Part shown: positions 1-12,200 of the stretch, piece after piece
How positions within the stretch are numbered: the first letter of the stretch is position 1
Layout of the letters: each line of letters begins with the position of its first letter
From: Mercurialis annua
Taxonomy: Eukaryota; Streptophyta; Magnoliopsida; Malpighiales; Euphorbiaceae
DNA: 64,000 nucleotides
Reading direction: 5' to 3'
Assembly (NCBI RefSeq): GCF_937616625.2
Contig: NC_065570.1
Span: 33,983,665 to 34,047,664 of the forward strand
Position numbers and translations under genes: made by a program
The notes under the pieces: model-generated
What the model was told of the DNA's origin: nothing
The model's database searches: none
The model's input: only the letters and a program-made list of their open reading frames with translations

Positions 1-2607
1 TCACTGATGTGTTTCCAGAGGAGTTGCCTGGATTACCACCTGATCGTGACATTGAGTTCTGTATCGATGTTGCTCCGGGAACAGCTCCTATTTCGATACC
101 TCCGTATCGGATGGCTCTTGCAGAGCTGAAAGAGCTGAAGGAACAGTTACAGGAATTGCTTGATAGTGGTTTTATCAGACCGAGTACTTCTCCGTGGGGT
201 GCTCCTGTGTTGTTTGTCAAGAAGAAGGATGGGTCATTTCGTCTGTGTATTGACTATAGACAGCTGAACAAGGTTACTATCAAGAACCGGTACCCTCTTC
301 CTCGTATTGATCATTTGTTCGACCAATTGGAGGGTGCTAAGTGCTTTTCGAAGATTGACTTGAGATCCGGGTATCATCAACTTCGGATACGAGATGTCGA
401 TGTGCCTAAGACTGCTTTCAGAACGCGGTATGGGCATTTCGAGTTTCTGGTCATGTCTTTTGGGTTAACTAACGCACCAGCAGCGTTTATGGATATGATG
501 AACCGGGTTTTCAAGCCGTTTCTGGATCAGTTTGTTATTGTGTTTATTGATGACATACTGATTTACTCTCGGAGTGAGGAGGAGCATGCTTTCCACTTGA
601 GAACGATACTGCAGACTTTGCGTGAGCATTAGCTGTATGCCAAGTTCTCGAAGTGCGAATTCTGGCTGGATCAAGTTACTTTCTTAGGACACGTGGTGTC
701 AAAGGATGGGATCAAGGTTGATCCGACGAAGATTGAGGCAGTTATGGATTGGCAGAGGCCGAGGTCAGTTACCGAGATCAGAAGTTTTCTGGGGTTAGCT
801 GGCTACTATCGTCGGTTCGTGCAGGATTTCTCCAGAATATCTGCACCGATGACTAAACTGACACAGAAGGGTGTTAAGTTTGAGTGGACTGACAAGTGCG
901 ATGCGAGCTTTGAGAAGCTCAAAGAGATTTTGACTACAGCTCCTGTATTGGTTTTGCCATCTGGCATCGAGGGATTCATTGTGTATTGTGATACTTCCCG
1001 TATCGGTTTGGGTTGCGTTCTGATGCAACATGGTAAGGTGATTGCCTATGCTTCTCGTCAGCTAAAGAAGCATGAGGTGAATTATCCTACTCATGATCTG
1101 GAGTTCGCAGCTGTGGTCTTTGCTCTCAAGATTTGAAGGTACTATTTGTACGGTGCGACTTGCGAGATCTTCACTGATCATAAGAGTCTGAAGTACACTT
1201 TTGATCAGCGTGAACTGAATCTAAGACAGCGGAGATGGTTGGAGTTACTGAAAGACTATGATTGTACTATTCATTACCATCCGGGTAAGGCTAATGTGGT
1301 AGCCGATGCGTTGAGTCGCAAGTCTTCGGGCAGTTTGGCTCATATTTCTGAGGTTGGGCGGAGACCCATGGTTCGTGAATGGTATAGTTTGTTAGCTTCG
1401 GGATACGGATTTCAGGTTTCGCAGAAGGGTTGTTTGTTGGCACAGTTGCAGGTGCAACCGGTTTTGATTGATAGGATCAAAGCTTCACAAGCTGAGGATC
1501 CACAATTGAAACGAATTATGGATGAGATCCATCTGGATGGAAATTCTTAGTTTGTTCTGGCAGATGGAGTTCTCAGGTACGGTTCTCGACTGTGTGTTCC
1601 GGATTCGGATGGTTTGAGAGACCAGATTCTGGAGGAAGCGCACAAGTCAGCTTACAGTGTTCATCCGGGTTCTACCAAGATGTACCGTGATCTCAAGGGT
1701 ACGTACTGGTGGAGCGGAATGAAAAAGGATGTTGTAGAGTTTGTGTCTAAGTGTTTGACTTGCCAGCAGGTAAAGTTAGAGCATTAGAGACCGTTTGGAT
1801 ATCTGCAACCGCTACCTATTCCAGAGTGGAAATGGGAGCGAATCGCTATGGACTTTGTGGTTGGTTTGCCACGTACCCGACAGGGGTATGATTCGATTTG
1901 GGTGATAGTTGACTGTTTGACCAAGTCAGCTCACTTCTTACCGATCAAGGTTACTTATCAGGCTTCGAAGTTGGCACAATTGTACATCGATCGGATTGTG
2001 AGTCTCCATGGTGTACCAGTGTCGATAGTTTCGGACAGAGGTTCAGTTTTCACCTCTCGGTTTTGGAAGGCGATGCAGGAATCCTTGGGTACGAGATTGG
2101 ATTTCAGTACTGCTTTTCATCCTCAGAGGTTCAGTTTTCACCTCTCGGTTTTGGAAGGCGATGCAGGAATCCTTGGGTACGAGATTGGATTTCAGTACTG
2201 CTTTTCATCCTCAGACTGACGTTCAGTCTGAGAGGACTATTCAGACTTTGGAGGACATGCTCAGGATGTGTGTTCTGGATTTTCAGGGTAGCTGGGATAC
2301 TCATTTGCCTTTGATTGAGTTTTCCTATAACAACAGTTACCACGCTAGTATCGAGATGGCACCTTATGAGGCTTTGTACGGGCGCAAGTGTCGATCTCCT
2401 ATCTGCTGGGAGGAGGTTGGCGAGCGCAAGCTCTCGGGAGCAGAGATTATTCAGATTACCTCAGAGAAGGTACCATTGATCAAGCGGAGACTGGAGACAG
2501 CTTTTAGTCGGCATAAGAGTTATGCTGATCCGAAGAGAAAAGACATGGAGTTTCAGGTTGGAGATTTCGTGTTTCTTCGGGTTTTGCCTATGAAGAGCGT
2601 TGTGCGT
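1..2607 (+). pseudogene. pol: Tekay-1 pol, first part: RT, RNase H and integrase, broken
   Basis: The window opens in the protease-RT linker. RT runs to about 640, with the VFIDD catalytic motif near 541-555. RNase H follows, then the integrase zinc region (HPG... CLTCQQ) near 1660-1770 and the integrase core, with MDFVVGLP from 1848, SDRG near 2032-2043 and the Glu-bearing QSERTIQ near 2223-2243. Breaks: TAG at 630-632, TGA at 1134-1136, TAG at 1548-1550, TAG at 1785-1787, and an 88-bp tandem duplication at 2039-2214 that shifts the frame. The RNase H first catalytic Asp motif reads CDTS rather than the usual CDAS. The reading frame is cut at 2607 by the solo LTR and resumes at 6412. The enzyme would copy element RNA and integrate the cDNA. 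Confidence 0.93.
2039..2214 (+). repeat. 88-bp tandem duplication inside integrase
   Basis: Bases 2039-2126 and 2127-2214 are a direct duplication, almost identical by eye, covering the region after the SDRG motif. 88 is not a multiple of three, so it shifts the frame before the catalytic Glu motif. The junction sits in a short shared CAGAG string, as expected for replication slippage or unequal exchange. Confidence 0.92.
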
Positions 2608-3354
2608 TGTCACGACCCGAAATCGAGGGCCGCGATCGGCGCTAGGGAATGGGAATTTTGGTTCCGAAACCCGTAGCAAGCCTAAAGACGAGTAAAATTT
2701 TTTTCCGCAAATCAAACACAAAATTATGCACAAAACGTTTTCGGGAAAAACTTCGTAAAATAATATTTCATAATCGTCGAAAACGTTCTTTCAAAACCGA
2801 TGCATAATCGATTGGAACTAAGGTCTTACTCTGCGATAACATAACTCAGCATTGCCTTGTTTCGAATCATACAATTTCATACCAATTTCATTCATAGACA
2901 ATTGGTGAAAATATCAAACGGGTAAAAATATAGTTTTATAAATCGTGTATATATATTTTATAAAATCAGAGTTAACAGTTGGATCTCGTTCGGTACAAAT
3001 AATCAAATATAGACTGACATCTACTGACTACTGCAGCGCTACGAATTGAAGCGTACTTCAATACATACTTTATATGTTGTAGACTTCCGGAACAAGAATG
3101 GAAGTCCATCTCTTCAAATACTATCACCTGAAATAAAACACTGATGGGGGGTCAGACAACGCTGAGTGAGTTTACACGTTACTAATGGTGTTATATAAAA
3201 TAACATCGCATTTAAAAATAAAACATATATAAAAGAACATAATATATATCAAGTATTAGATCCGATCGAAACCTTAATCTTAAACTAATACTATCTCCTA
3301 TAAATATCCTACTCATACTGTATCCGTTCATATTATATCGAATCCTTTTAATCC

Positions 3355-3530
3355 GGTCCCGAGATAGTTCAACCGAGTTACTCGTTACCACGTGACATAG
3401 TCCCGAGATAGTTCAACCGAGTTACATCATGTCACCGCTTAATCCCAAGGTGTGAGTCCCGAGATAGTTCAGCCGAGTTACTCACTAGATACGGGTCCCG
3501 AGATAGTTCAACCGAGTTACTCACGTATCT
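3355..3530 (-). repeat. Four spaced copies of a roughly 28-bp repeat in the solo LTR
   Basis: On the plus strand the unit is GTCCCGAGATAGTTCAACCG followed by AGTTACTC, seen four times with spacers of varied length and one A-to-G change. A related repeat (TCCCGAGAG..GAGCTACACCGAGTTAC) occurs three times at the equivalent place in the E3 LTR (50885-51007), in both cases about 130 to 300 bp from the conserved hairpin. Confidence 0.85.
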
Positions 3531-3657
3531 ACCAAAAACATAATCCTCCTTACTCCCAAACATAGTCATCATATCATGAGCTCATATCAAACATTTTTAG
3601 ATACCGACATCTATTAATGCTAATTCTATGACTGACAGGACACTGGTTATCACACAG

Positions 3658-3676
3658 CCTATTGACGCCCAATAGG
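3658..3676 (-). promoter_or_regulatory. Conserved LTR hairpin, solo LTR copy
   Basis: The stem is CCTATTG (3658-3664) with CAATAGG (3670-3676), around a 5-nt loop. In the element sense it is preceded by GAGCTA and followed by CTGTGTGATAACCAGT. The same stem-loop and flank recur in every LTR family of this window. Its role is unknown. Confidence 0.7.
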
Positions 3677-5106
3677 TAGCTCGTTTCCTTGGATCACTAT
3701 ACTAGTTTTATTTTATAAGAAATAAACATTCAATAAGAAATAATAATCATTATGAATAAGAATGCTTTATGCGATGCATTAATAATAATGATAATAAAAT
3801 AATTAGCTTTATTTAATAACACAGAAAAGTAAATTGTAAACTCACCACTTGCTAACCACAATCTTCGAGAATTCGTAAAGCGGTATCGCATTCATCATGT
3901 TCCGGGTCCCGTTAGTAATCGTCTCGCCGGGTCTACGAAAATTTGATAATTGCACTCATTAATAAAAATCTAACTAGAATCACTTATCTAAAAATTGGGT
4001 TTCTAGCCAACTTCGGCTATCGAAACCGCTTATTTAAAATAGCCCATACTCAAAACAAATTGGACATTTCCATTGTCCGTAACATCGTCTACGACTTTCA
4101 TTTAGATTCAAACTTCATTTGACGTCTTTAATGTTTCCAAAACTTTTCTCAAAGATAGCCCTTTAAATTTTTCCTATTTATTTCGTGTTTTTGGACCATC
4201 TTTGAGTTACTAAAACTGTCAATTAAAGTGGTCCAAATACAAAATAAAATTGACATTCCTAAAGTTCGGAATGTCGTCTAAAACTTTTGTTTAGACCTCG
4301 GACTGAAACTAGCACCCGAAGGTATCGGAAATCAATCCTGAAGTTGGTACCTCAAATCTGGAAATTAAAGCTGTTAAAAACAGCCTTCTAATGCTGCTGT
4401 TTCAGACAGCGGACCAGGGTAGCTACAGCGGATATTTTCCAAAAACAATCTGACATTCTTAAACTTTACACTTCCCTCTACAATATCCGTGAAGATTTCA
4501 ATTGATTCCGACTTACCATTTGTTCACAATTTAATTCCAAAGTTGCCCTTTTGTTATGTTTTTACACTTAGTTTATTTTTCTAACTTATATTTCCAATTT
4601 TTGACTCAACTTCAAACACGGATAATTTTTAATCCGACTTAACAACACCACGTTTATTTTCCTTAAATCCCATCTATGCAACATCATTTATCTATTTTAC
4701 TCATTTTTTGGTTAATATTATTACGAATTAAGGTCCGTTTTTGCTTGCGAAGTAGGCTTCACAGCTTGGTCGACAACATGTCCAGATTTTTAATATAACT
4801 ATCATGCTACATATTTCAATCATTCTAGTCACTTATACTTATCCAAATCCTAATCCAATTGTCACGTTTTATTCTCCGTATATTCATTACGACATACCAC
4901 TTAAACCTTTTCTAAAACCATCGCTCAAAGTCTTCCGAAACGCGGTCGAAATTGAGTGTCATAAACTGTTTTGAGTTTAATTTTCTGCATTTTATAAACC
5001 CAGTTTTAAACCCCTTTAACCATGATTTTGAAGTTCCGAAAATTACGTTTTGGACTCGAGTATGCGTACATCGACTTAGTGTCGGTGTGCCATTTTTATG
5101 GCTGCC

Positions 5107-5265
5107 GGAGGTCAATGGCAGCTCCGCCATTTGCAGCAGCAACTGCTGCCAATTTGCAGCAGCAACTGCTGCCAATTTGCAGCAGTTTACTGTTGTCAAT
5201 TGCAGCAGTTTACTGCTGCCAATTGCAGCAGTTTTCTGCTGCCAATTGCAGCAGTTTTCTGCATT
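5107..5265. repeat. Palindromic GCAGCAG/CTGCTGC hairpin cluster
   Basis: About six tandem units of roughly 22 bp, each with GCAGCAG and CTGCTGC arms separated by 3-4 nt (CAA, TTTA, TTTT/TTTC) and linked by CCAATT. They could fold as a row of hairpins on either strand. Short open frames through the cluster on both strands are by-products of the repeat. Confidence 0.85.
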
Positions 5266-6406
5266 ATACGGGCATGGGATCGACTTAAAAATTTGTAAAT
5301 TCCGACGTGTCTAAAGCCCTTTAAAACATCCCCGAAAAAAGCCCCTATATCCATCAAAATTCCAACTTAAACACTTATCCAAAATTCATTTCAAAAACAG
5401 TTTGCACCTCAAATTAAACTCATCAAACTTATCATCATAAACCTTTTAAATTCAGAATTTACCTTAAGTTTGATTAATAACCCATTCGGTCGAATCCTTG
5501 CTCCAAGTTTCCATCATCAAAACTCAACAACTCAAGCTCCATATCCATAGTTTATTCCTTAACAAGCATTAAACATCTAAAGTTAACTCAAAGTTTAAAA
5601 ATCCTTAGTTTTCTTATTGAAATTCCATCAAAATTCACAATTGAACTTACCAATTCCTAAGCTTACCTTGATCACCATTGCTTTATGATTTATTTGCCTC
5701 AAGAACCATGGATTTTGGTTGAGAATTGATACCCCTAGCTTGATGATGAATGGTTCGGCAAACATAGGGAAAAAGGAAGGTTTTTGGTTCAAATTCTTTC
5801 TCTGATTTTAGTTTGCTATAGGAAATGAAGAGGTGGAATGCAAGGTGTCCTTATCTTATTAACTATGGGGAAAAATAACACTCTAACACTTGAATTGTGC
5901 ACCTCTTGCAACTCAATCCTTAAATTTTCAATTTTACCAATTTAATCCAAATCGTTTTCATAATTACACGGAACGTTGATGATTATTTTATACCGATAAA
6001 TAATGGATCTTTCCGCATTATTTATTTATCCGGGTCCAAACATTTATTTATGTCGTTTTCCTTTTCCGGCAATCGAATTCCGTTTAATTAAAATCCTTTC
6101 GTCCAATTTCTATAAAATTTAATCTTAGCTCCTTAATTTCATTTTACGAAATTTATCGTAAAATTTATTAGCTCGGGATTTACCATTTATTTTATTTTAA
6201 TTTATTGACTTTCTTTTAATCTCGCTAAAATCCAATTTATCAAATAATAATCTTCACTTAAGTTATTATTTTACAATAACTTTCAATAGACCCGCTTCGG
6301 TGTAAATTCTTATTTATTGAACTTAATTTCCGATTTCCCAATTAAAATCTCACACTTATGCTTCGTCGCACCTTACTTGGCACTTCTAAAAGTACGGGGT
6401 ATTATA

Positions 6407-6780
6407 TGCGTTTTGGTGTTGAGGGCAAGTTAGCACCGAGGTATGTTGGTCCGTATGAGATTATTGAGCGTATTGGAGCAGTGGCGTACAAGTTAGCATT
6501 GCCACCAGATATGTCGTTGGTTCACCCAGTGTTTTACATTTCCATGTTGAGGAAGTGTATTTCTGATCCTTATCACGTGATAGTACCGCAGAGTGTTGAG
6601 ATTGACCACGAGTTATCTTATGAGGAGCAGCCTGTCGAGATTGTTGATATGCAGGTTCGTAAGTTACGGAGCAAGGAAATTCCGATGGTCAAGGTTCTTT
6701 GGCGAAACCATTCTGTTGAGGAGTGCACTTGGGAGACCGAGTCGGATATGCGGAGTCGCTATCCTTTTCTTTTTCCTTGA
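6407..6780 (+). pseudogene. pol: Tekay-1 pol, last part: integrase C-terminus and chromodomain
   Basis: Coding resumes after the solo LTR. It carries the conserved [19 protein letters not shown] segment, then HPVFYISMLRK, and ends with a chromodomain-like segment ([16 protein letters not shown]) and a stop at 6778-6780. Chromodomains of this clade are thought to steer integration to heterochromatin (family knowledge). The piece aligns throughout with the C-terminus of the Tekay-2 pol in this window. Downstream, 6781-6887 is non-coding and leads to the polypurine tract. Confidence 0.9.
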
Positions 6781-6887
6781 GGTACGAAAATTATTTGCTA
6801 TGTGAATTTTTGTGAGTTTTACTTGTGTTTGTGTTATTTTAAGTGCTATGTGTTAATTGTGATTAAATTCGAGGACGAATTTTTAAT

Positions 6888-6900
6888 AAGTTGGGGAGAA
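6888..6900 (+). other. Polypurine tract of Tekay-1
   Basis: AAGTTGGGGAGAA lies directly before the TG of the 3' LTR. It is the plus-strand primer site for reverse transcription. The preceding text (TTCGAGGACGAATTTTTA) is shared with the other elements here. Confidence 0.85.
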
Positions 6901-7060
6901 TGTAATATCCCGTAAAATTTTAAAGTTTAAATTACGAGTTCCGGTAACATTTTAATTGTTGTCGTAATTAAATTGTTTTATGAGTTGATTCGGAAATGGT
7001 TTAATTAAAGTCCGGGTTTCGAAAATAATTATTTAAAAAAAAAAAGTTCGGGTCGGGTTC

Positions 7061-7172
7061 GGTCCAACCAGAATCGGTTGGACCAGGTCTCGTTGAACCG
7101 AGACCTGGCCTCGTACGAGAAGTGCAGGTCTCGTACGAGACCTGCGTTTTGTTAGCACGTCTCGTTCGAGAC
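7061..7172. repeat. Hairpin cluster in the Tekay-1 LTR (GTCTCG..CGAGAC core)
   Basis: Successive palindromes: GGTCCAACC/GGTTGGACC (7061-7084), CCAGGTCTCG/CGAGACCTGG (7083-7108), CTCGTACGAG (7110-7119), a perfect 22-bp palindrome with arms GCAGGTCTCGT/ACGAGACCTGC (7124-7145), and GTCTCG-TT-CGAGAC (7159-7172). The layout resembles the TGTGCG-NN-CGCACA clusters in the Tekay-2 and TR-GAG LTRs, but the sequence is unrelated. Confidence 0.85.
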
Positions 7173-9265
7173 CTGCTGCGAGATTTCAGGAGGGCAGTTT
7201 CGCCCCCTGATTTCTCTCAATCTAAAAGCATTTTAAAAACGCTTTCTAAAGCAAATATCTTCACCACTCTTCAAACTTACCCTAGCCGCCATCTTTTCCC
7301 TTTTTCGCTGAGAAACCATCGATCAAAATCCCTTCCGAAGTTGCTGCCGTAGGTGAGTTTTTGAAACCTTTAAATTCTGTTTTGGCTGAAAACGACCCTT
7401 TCGTTTTCTGGATCGTTCTCACTCGTTCGAACGTTATTTTCAGTTCCGAAACGTTCCATTCGAAGAAGACTCACGTATCTACAAATTCCAATTTTTGTTT
7501 CGTAAAACGGTACGTTATATTTCTCGTATCAATCGCCGCTGTTTTACCGTTTTCTGGAAATTTTCTGTTTTGATTCTAATCGACCTCTCTGAATTTTAAT
7601 CCGTTCCGCAGCCGTTCGGAGATCAAAATTAGTTCCGTCTGTTTCTCGTGACAGTAGACTCATTCCTCTACGTCTCTACGCCTTTCGTTCGTCAAACGGT
7701 ACATAAACGAATCCGTTTTAATCGCCGCCGTCTCACCGCTTTATAAGATTATAAACTGTGATGTTTTTCAAATACTTTCAGCCGAATGCTTCATTTCATT
7801 CTGGCTAAAATTTTATGAGTTAGGGATTATAAATCTTATTGAATTATAGTCGTTAATGGTTCAAGCCCTCGTTTTGAAATTTAACTCGTCGTTTCGGATT
7901 GGTTCGTTGTTCTTGTATTACGTGTTATCGATTGTCATTAAATTTTAACTACTGTCAACCTAAGTATGTTGGGTACGGTTTCTTCTTTTATTATGAATAT
8001 GAAACTCATGATTTAATAATTAAATGTTGTTCTTAGTTGAGATAGGAAATTGTTAAAATTGGTTAGTTTGGTTGTGAAATCGGTTTCTGCAATTGTATAG
8101 CAGATGGGTTGTAAGTTTGGTTGTGTAATTGTAGAAGATGAAGGTGTGGCAACATGTGGTTGGCTTAGCTTGTTTTATTTTTGGTTAAAAGTTCTTTTAA
8201 ACCACTAGCTTAATTGGTGTTAAATAGTTTAATCCTTTAAGTTACTTTATTCATTGTTCTATATTGTTTTTTTTTAAATTAATTTACGAAATTGGTTTCG
8301 ACTTATTAATTAGCGATTTAAATAATATTATTATTATTTATAATTTGAAATTTAATTTGGGCATTAATATTTTATATTTTTATTTAATATTAATTTTATA
8401 AAAAAATTTAAAGAATTTTAAATTAAATTATTTATTTGGACTATATCAAAAGAGTATTGGGAATTTCATATTAATTTGAAAGTTTGTCAAATAAATTATA
8501 TTATTTTTAAGGCATAAAAATAATATTTGAATATTTAAAAATTAAATTAATAATTATCATTAATTATTATTTAATTGTTAAATTAATATTTTTGGGTTAG
8601 AATGCCTTTGGAATTAAAGTTATATTTTAGCCTTATTTTGATAGTTAATTATTTGAGATATTTTTGTCGATAGTTATAACTACTTGGATTTCAAGCTATT
8701 GAGATCTATTTTTGATATTAATTAATATTTTGTTTAATATTAATTATAAACTGTGGTTTATAACTCTGTAATTTCAGTTGGGTCGGTTTGGACTTGGGTC
8801 ACCGACATGTGGGTTTAGCTTGGTGGTTTTAAAAAAAAAACTCGGCTAACCCACTATTTGAGGAATTGATTTTATTTATCAATTAAATATTATTTTAATA
8901 ATATTTTCGGATTGGATTTAAGTGCGAACTCAATAATCTTGAATTAATTACGACATTACAATTTATTTGAGAATTGTATTTCTATGTGATTTATCTGGTT
9001 ATTTAATTGTGCTAGTCCTACGTGGTGTTTAGTGATCTTAGAGTTAGGGGTCGTTCGGATATTGACCTATTTATTATTTTAGACCCGTCGACTGCTCGTG
9101 CTTCGGTGTCTACGCAGGGTTAGCTGTTTGCCAAGATCACGTGGATAAGCAAGCAGTGAGTTTGTAGTGCTATTTACCGCTTTATTAAGTACCGCATCAT
9201 ATTTTAATATTATAAATGTTTGTGAACTGTTTTTACGGATTATGGATCTGGATTGAAACAAGCTA

Positions 9266-9285
9266 CTCGATAGGCTTGTATCGAG
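9266..9285 (+). promoter_or_regulatory. Conserved LTR hairpin, Tekay-1 copy
   Basis: The stem is CTCGATA (9266-9272) with TATCGAG (9279-9285), loop GGCTTG. It is preceded by AGCTA and followed by ATTGTGTGCACCGGT. The flanks match the other LTRs while both stem arms differ, keeping perfect pairing. Confidence 0.7.
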
Positions 9286-12200
9286 ATTGTGTGCACCGGT
9301 AAGTACTCTGGGAAACGGCAGACTAAAGTCTTGCTTACGCTGGTATATTTATATGACGAGGATTTGTTCCCGTCCACTCTGGGTTTATCGGTATGCTATG
9401 TCATACTTACGCTGGGATCATTTCAATACTGTTTTCCATAATCATATTATAGTATAAAAAATGTTTTGATTTAAGGGTTTTAAACTTAATAAATGTAAAT
9501 AATATTGCGAACTCATCTCAGTATATCTGACCCCGTTGTTTTTCCAAATATTCCAGGTTTATGATTTGAAAGCTGGTCCACTCCGATTCTTTTGATTCCT
9601 CAGAGGTTTTCATGTTATTAAACTAGTTTATGTTTTCGAACTCTTAGACGACCGCAGTAGAACTAGTTATTTATTTCATTTGATATTTCAGTTTGGATTT
9701 GTCGATATTTTCGATTATTTATATTTGGCATGATTACTCTGGATTACGATATTATTATATTTAAGGCATGCTGTGGAATATTCAAGATATTTAAGTTATT
9801 TATATTAGAACCGTAATATAAATTGCTAGACCTAGGTTGGAGTCTCGGTTGCCCCCGAGCAGTTTCTGCAGGTTTAAATGTTTAATTGATTTCCGCAAGG
9901 CTTGCTACGGGTTTTGGTACAACCATACCCATACCCTAGCGCCGGTCACGATTCATGAAATTGGGTCGTGACAGAAACGTTTGGCTTAAATTGCTAAAAA
10001 GGCAAAATGTTTGGATTTTTTTCGTAACGTTTGTAAACGTTTGGCATAAATCGCTAAAAAGGTGAAATGTTTGGATTTGTTTCGTAACGTTTTAAACGTG
10101 TGGCTAAAATCGCTAAAAAGAGGAAGAGTTTGGATTTGTTTCATAACGTTTGTAAACGTCTGGCTTAAATTTCTAAAAAGGTGAAACGCTTGGATTTGTT
10201 TTGTAATGTTTGTAAATGTTTGTCTTAAATTGCTAAAAAGGTGAAACGGTTGGTTTTGTTACGTAATGTTTGCAAAAGTTTGGCTTAAATCGCTAAAAAT
10301 GTGAAATGTTTGGATTTGTTTCTTAACATTTTAAACGTTTGGCTTTGTTTCGTAACGTAGGTAAATGTTTGACTTAAATCTTTATAAAGGTGAAACGTTT
10401 AGATTTGTTTCGTAACGTTTGTAAACATTTGGCTTAAATTGCTAAAAAAGCGAAACGTTTGGATTTGTTTCGTAATGTTTTAAACGTTTGGCTTAAATCG
10501 CTAAACTGGGAAAACGTTTGGTTTTTTTTCGTAACCTAGGTAAGTGTTTGGCATAAATCACTGAAAAGGTGAAACGTTTGGATTTCTTTCGTACCGTTTA
10601 TAAACGTTTTGCTTAAATCGCAAAAAAGTTCAAACGTTTGGATTTGTTTGGTAACATTTGTAAATGTTTGGCTTAAATCGCTAAAAAGGTGAAACGTTTG
10701 GATTTGTTTCGTAACGTTTGTAAATGTTTGGCTTAATTAGCTAAAAAGGGGAAACGTTTGGATTTTTTTTGTAACATTTGTAAACGTTTGGCTTAAATTG
10801 CTAAAAAGGTGAAACGCTTGGATTTGTTTCGTAACGTTTGTAATAGGTTGACTTAAATTGCTAAAAAGATGAAACACTTGGAATTGTTTTGTAAGGTTTG
10901 TAAACGTTTGGCTTACATTCTTAAAATGGGGAAACGTTTAGCTTATATAACTAAAAAGGCAAAATGTTGGATTTGTTTCGTAACGTTTGTAAACGGTTGG
11001 CATAAATCGCCAAAGAGGTGAAACGTTTGGATTTTTTTCGTAACGTTTTAAACGTGTGGCTTAAATCGCTAAAAAGAGGAAACGTTTGGATTTGTTTCGT
11101 AACGTTTGTAAACGTCTGGCTTAAATTGCTAAAAAGGTGAAACGCTTGGATTTGTTTGGTAACATTTGAAACCGGTTGGCTTAAATCGCTAAAGAGGTGA
11201 AACGTTTGGATTTGTTTCGTAACGTTTGTAAACGTTTGGCTTAAATCGCTAAAAATGTGAAATGTTTGTATTTGTTTCGTAATATTTTAAATGTTTGGTT
11301 TTGTTTCGTAATGTAGGTAAAATGTTTGGCTTAAATCTTTAAAAAGGTGAAATGTTTGGATTTTTTTTTCGTAACGTTTGTAAACGTTTGGCTTAAATTG
11401 CTAAAAAGGCGAAATGTTTGGATTTGTTTCGTATCGTTTGTAAACGTTTGGCTTAAATATCTAAAAAGGTAAAACGTTTTGATTTTTTTCGTAACGTTTT
11501 AAACGTTTGGCTTAAATCGCTAAAATGGGAAAAAGCTTGGTTTTGTTTCGTAACGTAGGTATCCGTTTGGCTTAAATCGCTGAAAAGGTGAAACGTTTGG
11601 ATTTGTTTCGTACCGTTCTTAAACGTTTTGGCTTAAATCTCTAAAAAGGTGAAACATTTGGATTTGTTTCGCTAAAAAGGTTAAACGTTTGGCTTAATTC
11701 GCTAAAAAAGGTTAAACGTTTGAATTTGTTTCGTAACGTTTGTAAATGTTTGGCTGAAATTGCCAAAAAGATGACACGATTGGTTTTGTTTCGTAATGTT
11801 TGTAAACATTTGGCTTCAATCGCTAAAAATGTGAAACGTTTGAATTTGTTTCGTAATGTATAAACGTTTAGTTTTGTTTTGTAACGTTTGTAAATGTTTG
11901 GCTTATATCGCTAAAAAAGTGAAACGTTTGGATTTGTTTCCTAACGTTTGAAAACGTTTGGCTTAAATCGCTGAAAAGGTGAAATATTTGAATTTGTTTG
12001 TAACGTTTGTAAACCTTTGGCTTAAATCGCTCAAAAGGTAAAACATTTGGATTTGTTTCGTAATGTTTGTAAACGTTTGGCTTAAATCGCTAAAAAGATC
12101 AAACGTTTGGATTGGTTTCATATCATTTGTAAAAGTTTGGTTTAAATCACTAAAAAGGTGAAACGTTTGGCTTAAATTGCTAAAAAGGTGAAACGCTTTG

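Larger units (their letters stand above)
2608..6406 (-). mobile_element. Solo LTR (about 3.8 kb) nested in Tekay-1
   Basis: Flanked by the 5-bp target duplication TGCGT (2603-2607 and 6407-6411) in the middle of the integrase C-terminal coding region. Read on the minus strand it ends in the GGGTCGTGACA-type terminus shared by all LTRs here. It starts with TATAATACCCCG, where the relatives have TGTAATACCCCG, so the terminal TG has decayed to TA. I see no PBS, polypurine tract, internal LTR copy or coding region in the 3.8 kb, so a solo LTR left by LTR-LTR recombination fits best. Inside are four copies of a roughly 28-bp repeat (3355-3530), the conserved hairpin (3658-3676) and a GCAGCAG hairpin cluster (5107-5265). 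Apart from these I see nothing recognisable. Confidence 0.85.
1..9973 (+). mobile_element. Tekay-1: 3' part of a Ty3/Gypsy chromovirus
   Basis: The order RT, RNase H, integrase, chromodomain-like tail, polypurine tract and 3' LTR is read on the plus strand. The 5' LTR, gag and most of protease lie left of the window. The body is interrupted at 2608-6406 by a minus-strand solo LTR; taking out the insert and one copy of its 5-bp target duplication makes the integrase region contiguous. The element ends in TGACA at 9973, immediately followed by the 60-bp satellite, so it probably inserted into that array. The order of domains and the C-terminal chromodomain-type segment place it in the Tekay/Del chromovirus clade (family knowledge). 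It cannot be active because of several stops and a frameshifting duplication. Confidence 0.93.
6901..9973 (+). repeat. 3' LTR of Tekay-1
   Basis: A 3073-bp LTR from TGTAATATCCCG to GGGTCGTGACA. It holds a cluster of palindromes (7061-7172), a long AT-rich middle (about 8270-8760), the conserved hairpin (9266-9285), and the terminal module with CTTGCTACGGG and CCCTAGCGCCGG common to all LTRs here. The same family, in minus orientation, forms 50289-51850. Small open frames in it are not credible genes. Confidence 0.9.
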
